Shown: piece by piece, positions 6,906 through 16,788 of the stretch
Numbering within the stretch: position 1 is the stretch's first letter
How the letters are laid out: each line of letters begins with the position of its first letter
Source of the DNA: Pseudomonas marginalis
Lineage (GTDB): Bacteria; Pseudomonadota; Gammaproteobacteria; Pseudomonadales; Pseudomonadaceae
Reading direction: 5' to 3'
Length of the DNA stretch: 64,000 nt
NCBI RefSeq assembly: GCF_024169655.1
Contig: NZ_JALJWV010000001.1
Coordinates: 4,446,001 to 4,510,000, forward strand
The notes under the pieces: generated by a model
Seen by the model: the letters and a program-made list of their open reading frames with translations, nothing else
What the model was told of the DNA's origin: nothing
The model's database searches: none
Position numbers and translations under genes: made by a program

Positions 6906-9098
6906 ATGATGCACCGCCTGCTGTCCTGCCTGTTGCTCTGCCTGCTGCCCCTTCTTGCCGAGGCGGTTGAAACGCCACGCCCGAAAATCGGCCTGGTGCT
7001 GTCCGGCGGTGCCGCGCGCGGGCTCGCCCATATCGGCGTGCTCAAGGCCCTGGAGGAACAGGGGATTCATATCGATGCGATTGCCGGCACCAGCATGGGC
7101 GCGGTGATCGGCGGGTTGTACGCGTCGGGCTACAAGATCGATGAGTTGGAAAAGCTCGCGCTGGGTATCGATTGGCAGCGGGCGCTCTCCGATGCGCCTC
7201 CTCGGGAAGATGTGCCGTTTCGACGCAAGCAGGATGACCGCGATTTCCTGGTCAAGCAGAAACTCAGTATCCGCGACGATGGCAGCCTCGGCCTGCCGCT
7301 GGGCGTCATCCAGGGCCAGAACCTGGCGCTGCTGCTGGAAAGCATGTTCGCCCACAGCAGCAACACGCGAAATTTCGACAAGCTGCCGATCCCCTTTCGC
7401 GCCGTCGCAACCGATATCACCACCGGCGAAAAAGTAGTCTTCAGCAAAGGCCACCTGCCCCAGGTAATCCGCGCGAGCATGTCGATCCCTGCCGTATTCG
7501 CGCCGGTGGAACTCGACGGCCGGCTGCTGGTGGACGGCGGGATGACCGATAACATCCCGCTGGACGTGGCGCGGGAGATGGGTGTCGACATTGCCATCGT
7601 GGTGGACATCGGCACGCCGCTGCGCTCACGCAAGCAACTGGCCACGGTGGTGGACGTGCTCAACCAGTCCATCACCCTGATGACCCGGCGCAATTCCGAA
7701 GAACAACTCAAGGCCCTGAACCCTAAAGATGTGCTGATCCAGCCGCCGCTGGCCGCCTATGGCGTCACGGACTTCGGCCGCGCCAAGGACATGATCGACG
7801 CCGGCTACCGCGCCACCCGCGCCCTCGATGTGCGCCTGGCCCACTTGCGCCCCGCCGAACCGATCAACCCGGAACTGGTGGCCGCGCGCACCCCGGGCGA
7901 ACGGACCCCGATCATTACCGCGATCAGCGTGGAGAACGACTCGAAAGTCAGCGACGACGTGATCCGCTACTACATCCGCCAAACCCTGGGCGAGCCGCTG
8001 AACCTGGATCGCCTGCAAGTGGACATGGGCACCTTGTATGGCCTGGATTACTTCGAACAGGTGCAATACCGCGTGGTGAAAAAAGGCCACGACAACACCC
8101 TGGTGATCAGTGCCCGCGGCAAACGCAGCGGCACCGACTACCTGCGCCTGGGCCTGAACCTGTCGGACGATATGCGTGGCGACAGCGCCTTCAACCTCGG
8201 CGCGAGCTACCGCATGAATGGCATCAACCGCCTCGGCGCGGAATGGCTGACGCGGGTGCAGATCGGCGATCGGCAGGAGCTGTACAGCGAGTTCTACCAA
8301 CCGATGGACACCGGCTCGCGCTACTTCGTCGCACCTTACCTCAAGGCCCAGGCGCAGAATGTGGAACTGATTCTGGACAACGACCCCATCTCCGAATACC
8401 GCCTGGAACGCTACGGTTTCGGCCTGAACGTGGGGCGCCAGATCGGCACCAGCGGCGAGATCCGCTTCGGCGTCGGCGAGGCCTGGGGCAAGGCCGATGT
8501 GCGCATCGGCGACCGTGACCTGCCAAGCGTGAGCTTCAGCGAAGGCTTCTACGAACTGAAGTACTCCTTCGACTCCCTGGACAACGTGTACTTCCCCCAC
8601 ACAGGCGAAGACATCGGCCTGGCTTTGCGCGAATTCGAACCGGGGTTGGGTTCGGATCAACGCTACCGACAATGGGAGTTCAAGCTGGACAAGGCCATGA
8701 GCCACGGTCCGGACACGCTCGTACTGGGCGGCCGTTACGGGCGCACCATGGATAATTCGGACGTGGTGATATCCAGCTTCCTGCTGGGCGGCGCACGGCA
8801 GCTGTCGGGTTTTCGCCAGGATGCGATCTCGGGGCAGAACGTCAGCTTGATGCGCGCCGTGTACTACCGCCGGCTGACGCCACGCTCGTACCTGCCATTG
8901 GATTTCCCGCTGTACCTGGGCGCGTCATTGGAACGCGGACGGGCGTGGAACAACGACAATGAGTTCGACAGCGGCTATATCAACGCCGCGAGCATTTTCC
9001 TGGGGTTTGACACACCGTTGGGACCGCTGAATTTCAGCTACGGGTTCAATGATGACAATCAGCAAGCGGTGTACCTGAACCTCGGCCAGACCTTCTAA
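6906..9098 (+). CDS. plpD: Patatin-like phospholipase PlpD, type Vd autotransporter
   Basis: A 730-residue, self-secreted lipase. A signal peptide (residues 1-20) is followed by the patatin domain with oxyanion-hole glycines SGGAARG (33-39), nucleophile S63 in GTSMG and the dyad aspartate D210 in DGGMTDN. These are consistent with the Ser60/Asp207 dyad known in P. aeruginosa PlpD. A POTRA-like segment lies around residues 335-405, and a 16-strand-type beta-barrel fills the rest, ending in NLGQTF with terminal Phe. The family translocates its own N-terminal enzyme across the outer membrane. The neighbouring marR and recQ genes match the P. aeruginosa order. Confidence 0.96.
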   Translation: MMHRLLSCLLLCLLPLLAEAVETPRPKIGLVLSGGAARGLAHIGVLKALEEQGIHIDAIAGTSMGAVIGGLYASGYKIDELEKLALGIDWQRALSDAPPREDVPFRRKQDDRDFLVKQKLSIRDDGSLGLPLGVIQGQNLALLLESMFAHSSNTRNFDKLPIPFRAVATDITTGEKVVFSKGHLPQVIRASMSIPAVFAPVELDGRLLVDGGMTDNIPLDVAREMGVDIAIVVDIGTPLRSRKQLATVVDVLNQSITLMTRRNSEEQLKALNPKDVLIQPPLAAYGVTDFGRAKDMIDAGYRATRALDVRLAHLRPAEPINPELVAARTPGERTPIITAISVENDSKVSDDVIRYYIRQTLGEPLNLDRLQVDMGTLYGLDYFEQVQYRVVKKGHDNTLVISARGKRSGTDYLRLGLNLSDDMRGDSAFNLGASYRMNGINRLGAEWLTRVQIGDRQELYSEFYQPMDTGSRYFVAPYLKAQAQNVELILDNDPISEYRLERYGFGLNVGRQIGTSGEIRFGVGEAWGKADVRIGDRDLPSVSFSEGFYELKYSFDSLDNVYFPHTGEDIGLALREFEPGLGSDQRYRQWEFKLDKAMSHGPDTLVLGGRYGRTMDNSDVVISSFLLGGARQLSGFRQDAISGQNVSLMRAVYYRRLTPRSYLPLDFPLYLGASLERGRAWNNDNEFDSGYINAASIFLGFDTPLGPLNFSYGFNDDNQQAVYLNLGQTF

Positions 9099-9116
9099 AA
9101 CGCCGACCGTAAAACC

Positions 9117-9160
9117 CAATGTGGGAGCTGGCTTGCAGTGGCAAGCCGACTCCCACATGT
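9117..9160. repeat. Inverted repeat, terminator-like, REP-type
   Basis: The arms ATGTGGGAGCTGGCTTGC and GCAAGCCGACTCCCACAT fold into a long imperfect hairpin just after plpD and before the convergent marR gene. It belongs to the same repeat type seen at several other intergenic sites here and may serve as a bidirectional transcription stop. Confidence 0.7.
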
Positions 9161-9181
9161 TGATCTGCCGTGTACTTGAGG

Positions 9182-9616
9182 TCAGGACTTTTCCAGATTC
9201 GCCAGAATGTGCCCATGCACGCGCATGCACACCCGCAGGTCCTCTTCATCCACGCCCACGAACAACTCATGGCGCAACGCAGTGGCGATGGTTTCAATCT
9301 GCTCGATCAACGGTCGGGCGGTGTCGCACAGCAGGATGCGCTTGGCCCGGCGATCTTCCACCACGGCCTGACGTTGAACCAGTCCTTGGCCTTCCAGGCT
9401 GTCGAGCAACCGCGCCAGGGTCGGCCCTTCAACGCCGACACTTTGTGCCAGTTCGCGCTGAGTCGGCGCTTCTTCGAAACGAGCCAGGTGCAGCAGCACC
9501 AGCCAGCGTGCCTGGGACAAGCCTAGCCCCGCCAAACGGCGGTCCAGTTCGGCGCGCCAACCTCGGGACATTTGCGCCAACTGCATGCCAAAACGGTGTT
9601 GATCGGTTAACGGCAT
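9182..9616 (-). CDS. MarR-family transcriptional regulator
   Basis: A 144-residue winged-helix protein. The HTH and wing are visible at about residues 45-100: TQRELAQSVGVEGPTLARLLDSLEGQGLV followed by the wing DRRAKRILL, which contains the MarR-type D-R-R-A-K-R. It lies at the same position as the MarR gene beside plpD in P. aeruginosa and may control itself or plpD. No ligand can be inferred. The start at 9616 is the first ATG of the frame, and the conserved dimer helix begins immediately after it. Confidence 0.9.
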   Translation of the reverse strand: MPLTDQHRFGMQLAQMSRGWRAELDRRLAGLGLSQARWLVLLHLARFEEAPTQRELAQSVGVEGPTLARLLDSLEGQGLVQRQAVVEDRRAKRILLCDTARPLIEQIETIATALRHELFVGVDEEDLRVCMRVHGHILANLEKS

Positions 9617-9737
9617 AAAAAACTCATGGTTTAGACTGAAAACAAAGTATGGCTAATTATTAGTCAGCTAAGCATGAGCCATGTCAGTAGGCAAGCGCTC
9701 GTCTGTACTGATTCGTTACATTGTCGCAATTGGCACA

Positions 9738-11864
9738 CTAAATTTCGAACTCAGACTGCAACGCAGCACGCACGCAGTACAAAACCCCCTCGGGAACCCG
9801 CCCGGTGAACAGCGGTGCGATCTCCGCAACTGGTGGCAATTCGCCCTCACCGTCCAGGAAGGCATCCTGGATTTCGCTGAGCAAATCTTCTGGTAAATCA
9901 AGAGCCTGCTCTAACGACAACTGTTGCTGACCGATGGATTCGGCCAACAGCGTATAGACGTTTTTCTCCGAGCATTGCAGTTGGCCAGCGATCTGGATCG
10001 GGGTCATGCCGGCCCGCGCCAGGCTGATCAATTCGTGGCGAATATCGGCGATTTCCTTCGGCGCTTCGGCCTGGCCACCGAGCACTTCGAGGAAGGCCTG
10101 GCCATAACGCTCCAGCTTGCGCGCCCCCACACCACTGACCCGGCCCATTTCGGCCAGGGTGGTCGGCTGCTCGCGCAACATCTCCAGCAAGGTCGAGTCG
10201 GGAAAAATAACGTAAGGCGGCACGCTGTGTTCCTGCGCCAGTTTGCGCCGCAGGGTACGCAGGGCTTCCCACTGTTCACGCTCCTCAAAGCGCACCAGTT
10301 GGCTGGCCTGGCTGGTACTGCTCTTGGCGGTGGTCTGCGGCTTGAGGTCGCGGCGCAGTTCCAGGCTGACTTCGCCCTTGAGCAACGGCCGGCAACTGTC
10401 GTTCAGGCGCAGGCCACCGTAGCCTTCAATGTCGATGTCTACCAAGCCGCGCGCGACCATCTGGCGGAACAGCGATCGCCATTCGCCTTCGGCACGGGCC
10501 TTGCCCACCCCGTAGACCGAGAGTTTCTCGTGGCCGAAGCTGCGCACCTTCTCGTTGTCCTTGCCCAGCAACACATCCACCAGATGGCCGACGCCATAAC
10601 GCTGACCGGTGCGGTAGATCGCGGACAAGCCCTGGCGCGCCGGCTCAGTGGCATCCCAGGTTTGCACGCCGTCCACGCAGTTGTCGCAATGGCCGCAGGG
10701 TTCGGGCATGTCTTCGTCGAAATACGCCAGCAGGGTCTGGCGGCGGCAACGCGTCTCTTCGCAGAGTGACAGCATGGCGTCGAGCTTGTGCTGCTCCAGG
10801 CGTTTATGGCGCTCGTCACCTTCGGAGTTCTGCAGCATTTGCTTGAGCATCACCACGTCTTGCAGGCCGTAGACCATCCACGCATCGGCCGGCAGGCCAT
10901 CACGGCCGGCACGCCCGGTTTCCTGGTAATAAGCCTCGAGGGACTTGGGCAGGTCCATATGAGCCACGAAGCGCACGTTGGACTTGTCGATGCCCATGCC
11001 GAACGCGATGGTTGCCACCATGATCAGGCCTTCCTCGTTGAGGAAGCGCTTCTGATGATAAGCACGCAATTCGTTGGGCAAGCCCGCGTGATAGGGCAAC
11101 GCCGGATAACCCTGCTCGCACAGGAAGGCGGCCACTTCGTCGACCTTCTTGCGCGACAGGCAATAGACGATGCCTGCATCGCTGCGCCGCTCGGACAGGA
11201 ACGCCAGCAACTGCTTGCGCGGCTGTTCTTTAGGCACGATACGGTAAAAAATATTCGGCCGGTCAAAGCTCGACAGGAAGCGCTCGGCGTTCTGCAAATG
11301 CAGGCGCTCGACGATTTCTTCGCGGGTACGCTTGTCGGCGGTGGCCGTCAGGGCGATACGCGGAACGTCGGGGAACAGTTCCGCCAACTGCCCCAACTGC
11401 AGGTATTCACGGCGGAAATCGTGACCCCATTGCGATACGCAGTGAGCTTCATCGATGGCGAACAGGGCGATTTCCAGGCTCTGCAGGAAGGCCAGCATGC
11501 GCGGCTGCACCAGGCGCTCGGGGGCCAGGTAGAGCATTTTCACTTCGCCGCGCTTGATACGCGCGGCCAGGTCGCGCTGCTGTTCGGCGCTGAGCGTGGA
11601 GTTCAACGCGGCGGCGGCAACACCAAGCTCTTCGAGGGTCGCCACCTGGTCGTCCATCAGCGCGATCAACGGCGACACCACCACGGCGAGACCGTTACGC
11701 AGCAACGCCGGCACCTGGAAACACAACGACTTGCCACCACCGGTGGGCATCAGGACGAGGGCATCACCGCCATTGGCCACGCGCTCAATGATCGCACCCT
11801 GGCGGCCACGAAAACTGTCGTAGCCGAAGATGTCCTTGAGGACGCGTTGAGCCTGCTCGAGCAT
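9738..11864 (-). CDS. recQ: ATP-dependent DNA helicase RecQ
   Basis: A 708-residue 3'-5' DNA helicase of the RecF repair pathway. Domains in order: DEAD-type RecA1 with Walker A MPTGGGKS (39-46) and the DEAH box AIDEAHCVSQWGHDFR near residue 145; RecA2 with the QxxGRAGRDG motif; a zinc-binding segment (CRRQTLLAYF and CGHCDNC); the RQC winged helix; and an HRDC domain near residues 530-605. A further Pseudomonas-type tail follows. The start MLEQAQRVLKDIFGY at 11864 fits the family; the frame upstream to 11984 has no supporting homology. Confidence 0.98.
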   Translation of the reverse strand: MLEQAQRVLKDIFGYDSFRGRQGAIIERVANGGDALVLMPTGGGKSLCFQVPALLRNGLAVVVSPLIALMDDQVATLEELGVAAAALNSTLSAEQQRDLAARIKRGEVKMLYLAPERLVQPRMLAFLQSLEIALFAIDEAHCVSQWGHDFRREYLQLGQLAELFPDVPRIALTATADKRTREEIVERLHLQNAERFLSSFDRPNIFYRIVPKEQPRKQLLAFLSERRSDAGIVYCLSRKKVDEVAAFLCEQGYPALPYHAGLPNELRAYHQKRFLNEEGLIMVATIAFGMGIDKSNVRFVAHMDLPKSLEAYYQETGRAGRDGLPADAWMVYGLQDVVMLKQMLQNSEGDERHKRLEQHKLDAMLSLCEETRCRRQTLLAYFDEDMPEPCGHCDNCVDGVQTWDATEPARQGLSAIYRTGQRYGVGHLVDVLLGKDNEKVRSFGHEKLSVYGVGKARAEGEWRSLFRQMVARGLVDIDIEGYGGLRLNDSCRPLLKGEVSLELRRDLKPQTTAKSSTSQASQLVRFEEREQWEALRTLRRKLAQEHSVPPYVIFPDSTLLEMLREQPTTLAEMGRVSGVGARKLERYGQAFLEVLGGQAEAPKEIADIRHELISLARAGMTPIQIAGQLQCSEKNVYTLLAESIGQQQLSLEQALDLPEDLLSEIQDAFLDGEGELPPVAEIAPLFTGRVPEGVLYCVRAALQSEFEI

Positions 11865-12138
11865 GTAAAACTCCAAATATCGCCGAAATCCCTCTCTACA
11901 GGCTGGCCGAAAAAACGCTGTTCTACGGAAAATAATCCGTAAGCGAAGTTTTCTCGGGTTGGCACTGGCCTGCAGGGGCATCACAAAACGCGGCAGTATA
12001 CCCGAGCGTCGGCCGGCAAAGGGCGCGGCTGACGAACAGCGGCCGCTATCGAAAACCGGCCAAATATGCAGTGTGGCTGGCCGGGGCGCTCAAGAAAGCC
12101 TAGAATTCAGCATCGTTTATTCCCAAGGTAGTCCTTCA

Positions 12139-12726
12139 ATGTCCTTCGCTGAGCAACTAACCCGCCTGCAAGCCTTCCTCGACGCCGATGAGCTGCATGA
12201 CGAGGCGCTGGACTACGTGGCCGCCCACGGCTACCTGACCGCCCTGTCGATTTCTTCCGACATCGTGCCGGACCGTGAGTGGATCGACGCCTTGTTCGCC
12301 GAAGAACCTCACTACGCTGACGCCACCCAGCGCGAAGAGATCGAAGCCACCCTGCTCGCCCTCAAGGCCCACATCGGTCGCCAACTGGCCTCCGATGAGG
12401 AATTCGAGCTGCCGTGCGACCTGGACCTGGGCGAAGATCCGGACGACTCCGACCTGCGCGGCTGGTGCATCGGCTTCATGGAAGGCGTGTTCCTGCGCGA
12501 AGCCGCCTGGTTCGAAACCGCCGAAGAAGAAGTCAGCGAAATGCTGCTGCCAATCATGGTCGGTTCAGGCCTGTTCGACGACCAGCCGGAGTTCTCCGAC
12601 ATCGCCACCGACGCCAACCTGATGGACGACATGATCGTACAGATCCCGGAAGCCCTGACCGCCCTGTACCTGCTGTGCAACGCCCCTGACGAAAAACCGG
12701 CGCTCCTCAAGCCCCGTCACCACTGA
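12139..12726 (+). CDS. UPF0149/YecA-family protein
   Basis: A 195-residue acidic protein matching the YecA/YgfB-like UPF0149 family: an N-terminal FLDADELHDEALDYVAAHGYLTAL-type helix pair and the central GWCIGFMEGV motif near residues 111-120. There is no SEC-C zinc tail, unlike longer YecA proteins. The biochemical role is unknown. Its stop is 12 bp from the next start, so it probably forms a two-gene unit with the DUF454 gene. Confidence 0.9.
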   Translation: MSFAEQLTRLQAFLDADELHDEALDYVAAHGYLTALSISSDIVPDREWIDALFAEEPHYADATQREEIEATLLALKAHIGRQLASDEEFELPCDLDLGEDPDDSDLRGWCIGFMEGVFLREAAWFETAEEEVSEMLLPIMVGSGLFDDQPEFSDIATDANLMDDMIVQIPEALTALYLLCNAPDEKPALLKPRHH

Positions 12727-12737
12727 GTCGCCTGCCC

Positions 12738-13130
12738 GTGATACCCATGGGCAAGCGCTCGCCGCTCCTGCGTTATGCACTACTGGCCATCGGTTGGCTG
12801 AGCGTAGCGCTGGGAGTGATCGGTATTTTCCTGCCGGTATTGCCAACCACCCCCTTCCTGCTTCTTGCCGCCGCCTGCTTCGCGCGAAGCTCCCCACGTT
12901 TCTACGACTGGCTGGTGGAACATCCGCGCCTGGGCCCATGGATTCGTGACTACCTGGACGGCAATGGCATCCCGCTCAAGGGCAAGGTCTACGCCATCGG
13001 CCTGATGTGGCTGAGCATCGGTTTTTCCTGCTACCTGGTGCCTCTACCCTGGGCGCGGGGCTTCATGCTGACCAGTGCGGTGCTGGTGACGATCTACATC
13101 CTGCGCCAGAAAACCCTGCCGCCGCGCTGA
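12738..13130 (+). CDS. DUF454 (YbaN) inner-membrane protein
   Basis: A 130-residue membrane protein with the family signature G-W-L-S-V-A-L-G-V-I-G-I-F-L-P-V-L-P-T-T-P-F in the first transmembrane segment, then FARSSPRFYDWLVEHPRLGPWI, and two further hydrophobic segments near residues 85-120. The function of YbaN proteins is not established. The GTG at 12738 is used here, with an ATG three codons on (12747) as the alternative. It directly follows the UPF0149 gene. Confidence 0.88.
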   Translation: MIPMGKRSPLLRYALLAIGWLSVALGVIGIFLPVLPTTPFLLLAAACFARSSPRFYDWLVEHPRLGPWIRDYLDGNGIPLKGKVYAIGLMWLSIGFSCYLVPLPWARGFMLTSAVLVTIYILRQKTLPPR

Positions 13131-13262
13131 GCCTCTTTAACACCAGCCCCTGCGACATTAGTGCTCACGAGACCTTGGTCGACACTGACTAATCCCCAGG
13201 CATCATGCGAGACTGTCCGACCGGGCTCGAAACGCCTGGGTGTGTTTATGTCCGGAGTTACC

Positions 13263-16200
13263 ATGACGCTGTCCAGCGGGCTGATCGCCGCCGTTGCCTT
13301 GGCCTATATGGCCACTATGTTTGCCATCGCCTTTTACGGTGACCGCCGCCATGCGCCGCTGCCGCCGCGTATGCGTGCCTGGGTGTACAGCCTGTCGCTG
13401 GCCGTTTATTGCACCAGTTGGACCTTCTTCGGCGCCGTAGGCCAGGCGGCCGAACAACTGTGGGCGTTTATACCGATCTACCTGGGACCGGTGCTGTTGC
13501 TGGTATTGGCCCCTTGGGTCCTGCAAAAGATGATTCTGATCAGCAAGCAGGAAAACATCACCTCTATCGCTGACTTTATCGCCGCACGCTACGGCAAATC
13601 CCAATCGTTGGCGGTGGTGGTCGCGCTGATCTGCATGGTCGGCGTGCTGCCTTACATCGCCCTGCAACTCAAGGGCATCGTACTTGGGGTGAACCTGCTG
13701 ATCGGCGCTGGCGCGGATGCTACCGGCACCCGAGCTCAGGACACGGCGCTGATCGTGTCGCTGGTGCTGGCGTTGTTCACCATTGTCTTCGGTACGCGCA
13801 ACCTCGACGCCACCGAACACCACCGCGGCATGGTGCTGGCGATTGCCTTTGAATCGATCGTCAAGCTGTTCGCGTTTCTCGCGGTCGGTGCGTTTGTGAC
13901 CTACGGCCTCTACGACGGTTTCGGCGATTTGTTCAGCCAGGCGATGCTGGCGCCACGGCTGGAGGAATACTGGAAAGAAACCGTCAACTGGCCAACGATG
14001 GTGGTACAGACCGGCGTCGCGATGATGGCGATCATCTGCCTGCCCCGGCAGTTTCACGTCACCGTCGTGGAAAACATCGACCCCCAGGATTTGCGCCTGG
14101 CCAAATGGGTGTTCCCTGCGTACCTGATCCTCGCAGCACTGTTTGTCGTGCCGATCGCCCTCGGCGGCAAAATGCTCTTGCCCGGCTCGGTGCCGCCCGA
14201 TTCCTACGTGATCAGCCTGCCCTTGGCCGAGGCCCATCCGGCCCTCGCCTTGCTGGCGTTCATTGGTGGCGCATCGGCCGCCACCGGCATGGTGATTGTT
14301 GCGAGCATTGCGTTGTCGACCATGGTTTCCAACGACATGGTGCTGCCTTGGTTGTTGCGCCGTTCCAGCGCGGAACGGCCGTTTGAAGTGTTCCGCCATT
14401 GGTTGCTGTCGGTACGCCGCGTCAGCATCGTGATCATCCTGCTGCTGGCTTATGTCAGCTACCGATTGCTGGGCTCCAGCGCGAGCCTGGCGACTATCGG
14501 CCAGATCGCTTTCGCCGCAGTGACCCAACTGGCACCCGCCATGCTTGGCGCGCTGTATTGGAAACCGGCGAATCGGCGCGGCGTGTTTGCCGGCTTGGCG
14601 GCGGGCACGTTCCTGTGGTTCTACACCTTGGTCCTACCGGTTACCGCGAAAAGCCTGGGCTGGTCGCTCAGCCTTTTCCCGGGTCTGACCTGGTTGCATT
14701 CCCACCCGCTCGGCTTGCCCCTCACCTCGCTGACCCTGGGCACCGTGTTCTCCCTGGCGGGCAACTTCACGCTGTTCGTCTGGGTTTCGATGCTCTCGCG
14801 TACCCGGGTGTCCGAACACTGGCAGGCCGGACGCTTCATCGGCCAGGAAACCAGCCAACGCGCCAGCACTCGCTCCATGTTGTCGGTCCAGATCAGCGAC
14901 CTGCTGAGCCTGGCCGCGCGCTTTGTCGGGGAAGAACGCGCCCAGCAAAGTTTTATCCGCTTCGCCTATCGCCAAGGCAAAGGCTTCAACCCCAACCAAA
15001 ATGCCGATAACGATTGGATCGCGCATACCGAACGCCTGCTGGCGGGCGTACTCGGCGCCTCCTCGACTCGCGCCGTCGTAAAGGCCGCGATTGAAGGTAG
15101 GGACATGCTGCTGGAGGACGTAGTACGGATCGCCGACGAAGCCTCCGAAGTGCTGCAATTCAATCGAGCCCTGCTACAAGGCGCCATCGAAAACATCACC
15201 CAGGGCATCAGCGTGGTGGATCAGTCTCTCAAGTTAGTGGCGTGGAACCGCCGTTACCTGGAGCTGTTCAACTACCCCGAAGGCTTGATCAGCGTCGGCC
15301 GGCCGATTGCCGACATCATTCGCTACAACGCCGAGCGCGGCTTGTGCGGTCCGGGCGAGGCCGAAGTGCATGTGGCGCGACGCCTGCACTGGATGCGCCA
15401 AGGCCGCGCGCACACCTCCGAACGCCTGTTCCCGAATGGACGGGTGATCGAACTGATCGGCAACCCGATGCCCGGCGGCGGTTTCGTCATGAGCTTCACC
15501 GACATCACCGCGTTCCGCGAGGCCGAACACGCACTGACCGAGGCGAACGAGGGCTTGGAACGACGGGTCACCGAGCGTACACACGAGCTGTCGCAGCTCA
15601 ACGTGGCGCTCACCGATGCCAAGGGCGTGGCCGAGTCCGCAAACCAATCGAAGACCCGCTTTCTCGCAGCGGTCAGCCATGACCTGATGCAACCGCTGAA
15701 CGCTGCACGCCTGTTCTCCTCCGCCCTCTCTCACCAGAACGATGGCCTGTCGAGCGAAGCCCGGCAACTGGTGCAACACCTGGACAGCTCGCTGCGTTCC
15801 GCCGAAGACCTGATCAGCGACCTGCTGGACATCTCGCGCCTGGAAAACGGCAAGATCAACCCGCAACGCCAGCCGTTCGTGCTCAACGAACTGTTCGACA
15901 CACTCGGTGCCGAATTCAAGGCACTGGCCCAGGAACAAGGCTTGCGCTTCCGCTTGCGCGGCAGTCATTTGCGGGTCGACAGTGACATCAAGTTGCTGCG
16001 GCGCATTTTGCAGAACTTTCTGACGAATGCATTCCGCTATGCCGACGGCCCGGTGCTGCTGGGCGTACGCCGACACGAGGGCGAGCTGAGCCTGGAAGTA
16101 TGGGATCGCGGTCCTGGCATCCCGCAGGATAAACAGAAGGTGATTTTCGAGGAGTTCAAGCGTCTGGACAGCCACCAGACCCGCGCTGAAAAAGGCCTCG

Positions 16201-16733
16201 GCCTCGGCCTGGCGATCGCCGATGGCCTGTGCCGCGTATTGGACCATCACCTGAGCGTGCGTTCATGGCCGGGCAAGGGCAGCGTGTTCAGCGTGCGCGT
16301 GCCGCTGGCTCGCAACCAGACCAGCCCGCCGATCAAGACCGTGCAGGAAAATGGTCTGCCCCTGAGTGGCGCGCAGGTGCTGTGTGTGGATAACGAAGAA
16401 AGCATCCTGATAGGCATGCGCAGCCTGCTGACGCGTTGGGGCTGCGAAGTATGGACCGCCACCGACCAGGCGCAGTGCGCCGCGCTGCTGGCCGACGGCG
16501 TGCGCCCACAACTGGCGCTGGTGGATTACCACCTGGACCACGGCGAAACCGGCACGGAGCTGATGGCTTGGCTGCGCACGCAGTTGGCTGAGCCGATCCC
16601 CGGCGTGGTCATCAGCGCCGACGGCCGTCCGGAGATGGTGGCGCAAGTGCATGCCGCGGGGCTGGATTATCTGGCCAAGCCGGTGAAGCCCGCGGCGTTG
16701 CGGGCGTTGCTCAGTCGGCATCTACCGCTTTAA
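13263..16733 (+). CDS. mxtR: Hybrid sensor kinase with SSS symporter domain (MxtR/CrbS type)
   Basis: A 1156-residue membrane protein joining a sodium/solute-symporter (SLC5) domain of about 13 helices (residues 1-530), a PAS domain (about 640-760, GISVVDQSLKLVAWNRRYLE), a coiled linker, a histidine kinase core with H806 in VSHDLMQPLN and GLGLGLAIADGL, and a C-terminal receiver domain with D1088 in LVDYHLDHGETG. This architecture is that of MxtR of P. aeruginosa, called CrbS elsewhere, which works with ErdR/CrbR on acetate metabolism. CbrA is similar but lacks the receiver. The start at 13263 follows GGAG; an ATG at 13248 has no clear site. No response regulator is adjacent. Confidence 0.88.
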   Translation: MTLSSGLIAAVALAYMATMFAIAFYGDRRHAPLPPRMRAWVYSLSLAVYCTSWTFFGAVGQAAEQLWAFIPIYLGPVLLLVLAPWVLQKMILISKQENITSIADFIAARYGKSQSLAVVVALICMVGVLPYIALQLKGIVLGVNLLIGAGADATGTRAQDTALIVSLVLALFTIVFGTRNLDATEHHRGMVLAIAFESIVKLFAFLAVGAFVTYGLYDGFGDLFSQAMLAPRLEEYWKETVNWPTMVVQTGVAMMAIICLPRQFHVTVVENIDPQDLRLAKWVFPAYLILAALFVVPIALGGKMLLPGSVPPDSYVISLPLAEAHPALALLAFIGGASAATGMVIVASIALSTMVSNDMVLPWLLRRSSAERPFEVFRHWLLSVRRVSIVIILLLAYVSYRLLGSSASLATIGQIAFAAVTQLAPAMLGALYWKPANRRGVFAGLAAGTFLWFYTLVLPVTAKSLGWSLSLFPGLTWLHSHPLGLPLTSLTLGTVFSLAGNFTLFVWVSMLSRTRVSEHWQAGRFIGQETSQRASTRSMLSVQISDLLSLAARFVGEERAQQSFIRFAYRQGKGFNPNQNADNDWIAHTERLLAGVLGASSTRAVVKAAIEGRDMLLEDVVRIADEASEVLQFNRALLQGAIENITQGISVVDQSLKLVAWNRRYLELFNYPEGLISVGRPIADIIRYNAERGLCGPGEAEVHVARRLHWMRQGRAHTSERLFPNGRVIELIGNPMPGGGFVMSFTDITAFREAEHALTEANEGLERRVTERTHELSQLNVALTDAKGVAESANQSKTRFLAAVSHDLMQPLNAARLFSSALSHQNDGLSSEARQLVQHLDSSLRSAEDLISDLLDISRLENGKINPQRQPFVLNELFDTLGAEFKALAQEQGLRFRLRGSHLRVDSDIKLLRRILQNFLTNAFRYADGPVLLGVRRHEGELSLEVWDRGPGIPQDKQKVIFEEFKRLDSHQTRAEKGLGLGLAIADGLCRVLDHHLSVRSWPGKGSVFSVRVPLARNQTSPPIKTVQENGLPLSGAQVLCVDNEESILIGMRSLLTRWGCEVWTATDQAQCAALLADGVRPQLALVDYHLDHGETGTELMAWLRTQLAEPIPGVVISADGRPEMVAQVHAAGLDYLAKPVKPAALRALLSRHLPL

Positions 16734-16788
16734 TCAGGCTGAACTCAATCCATTGCCGAGGCTCGATAGCTCCGACATTGACCCGACT

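Noticed and set aside
7626..8705. 359-codon minus-strand open frame across plpD
   Set aside because: Antisense to the plpD barrel region, with no supporting features.
13203..14528. 441-codon minus-strand open frame across mxtR
   Set aside because: Opposite strand of the symporter domain, His/Gln/Arg-rich and without motifs.
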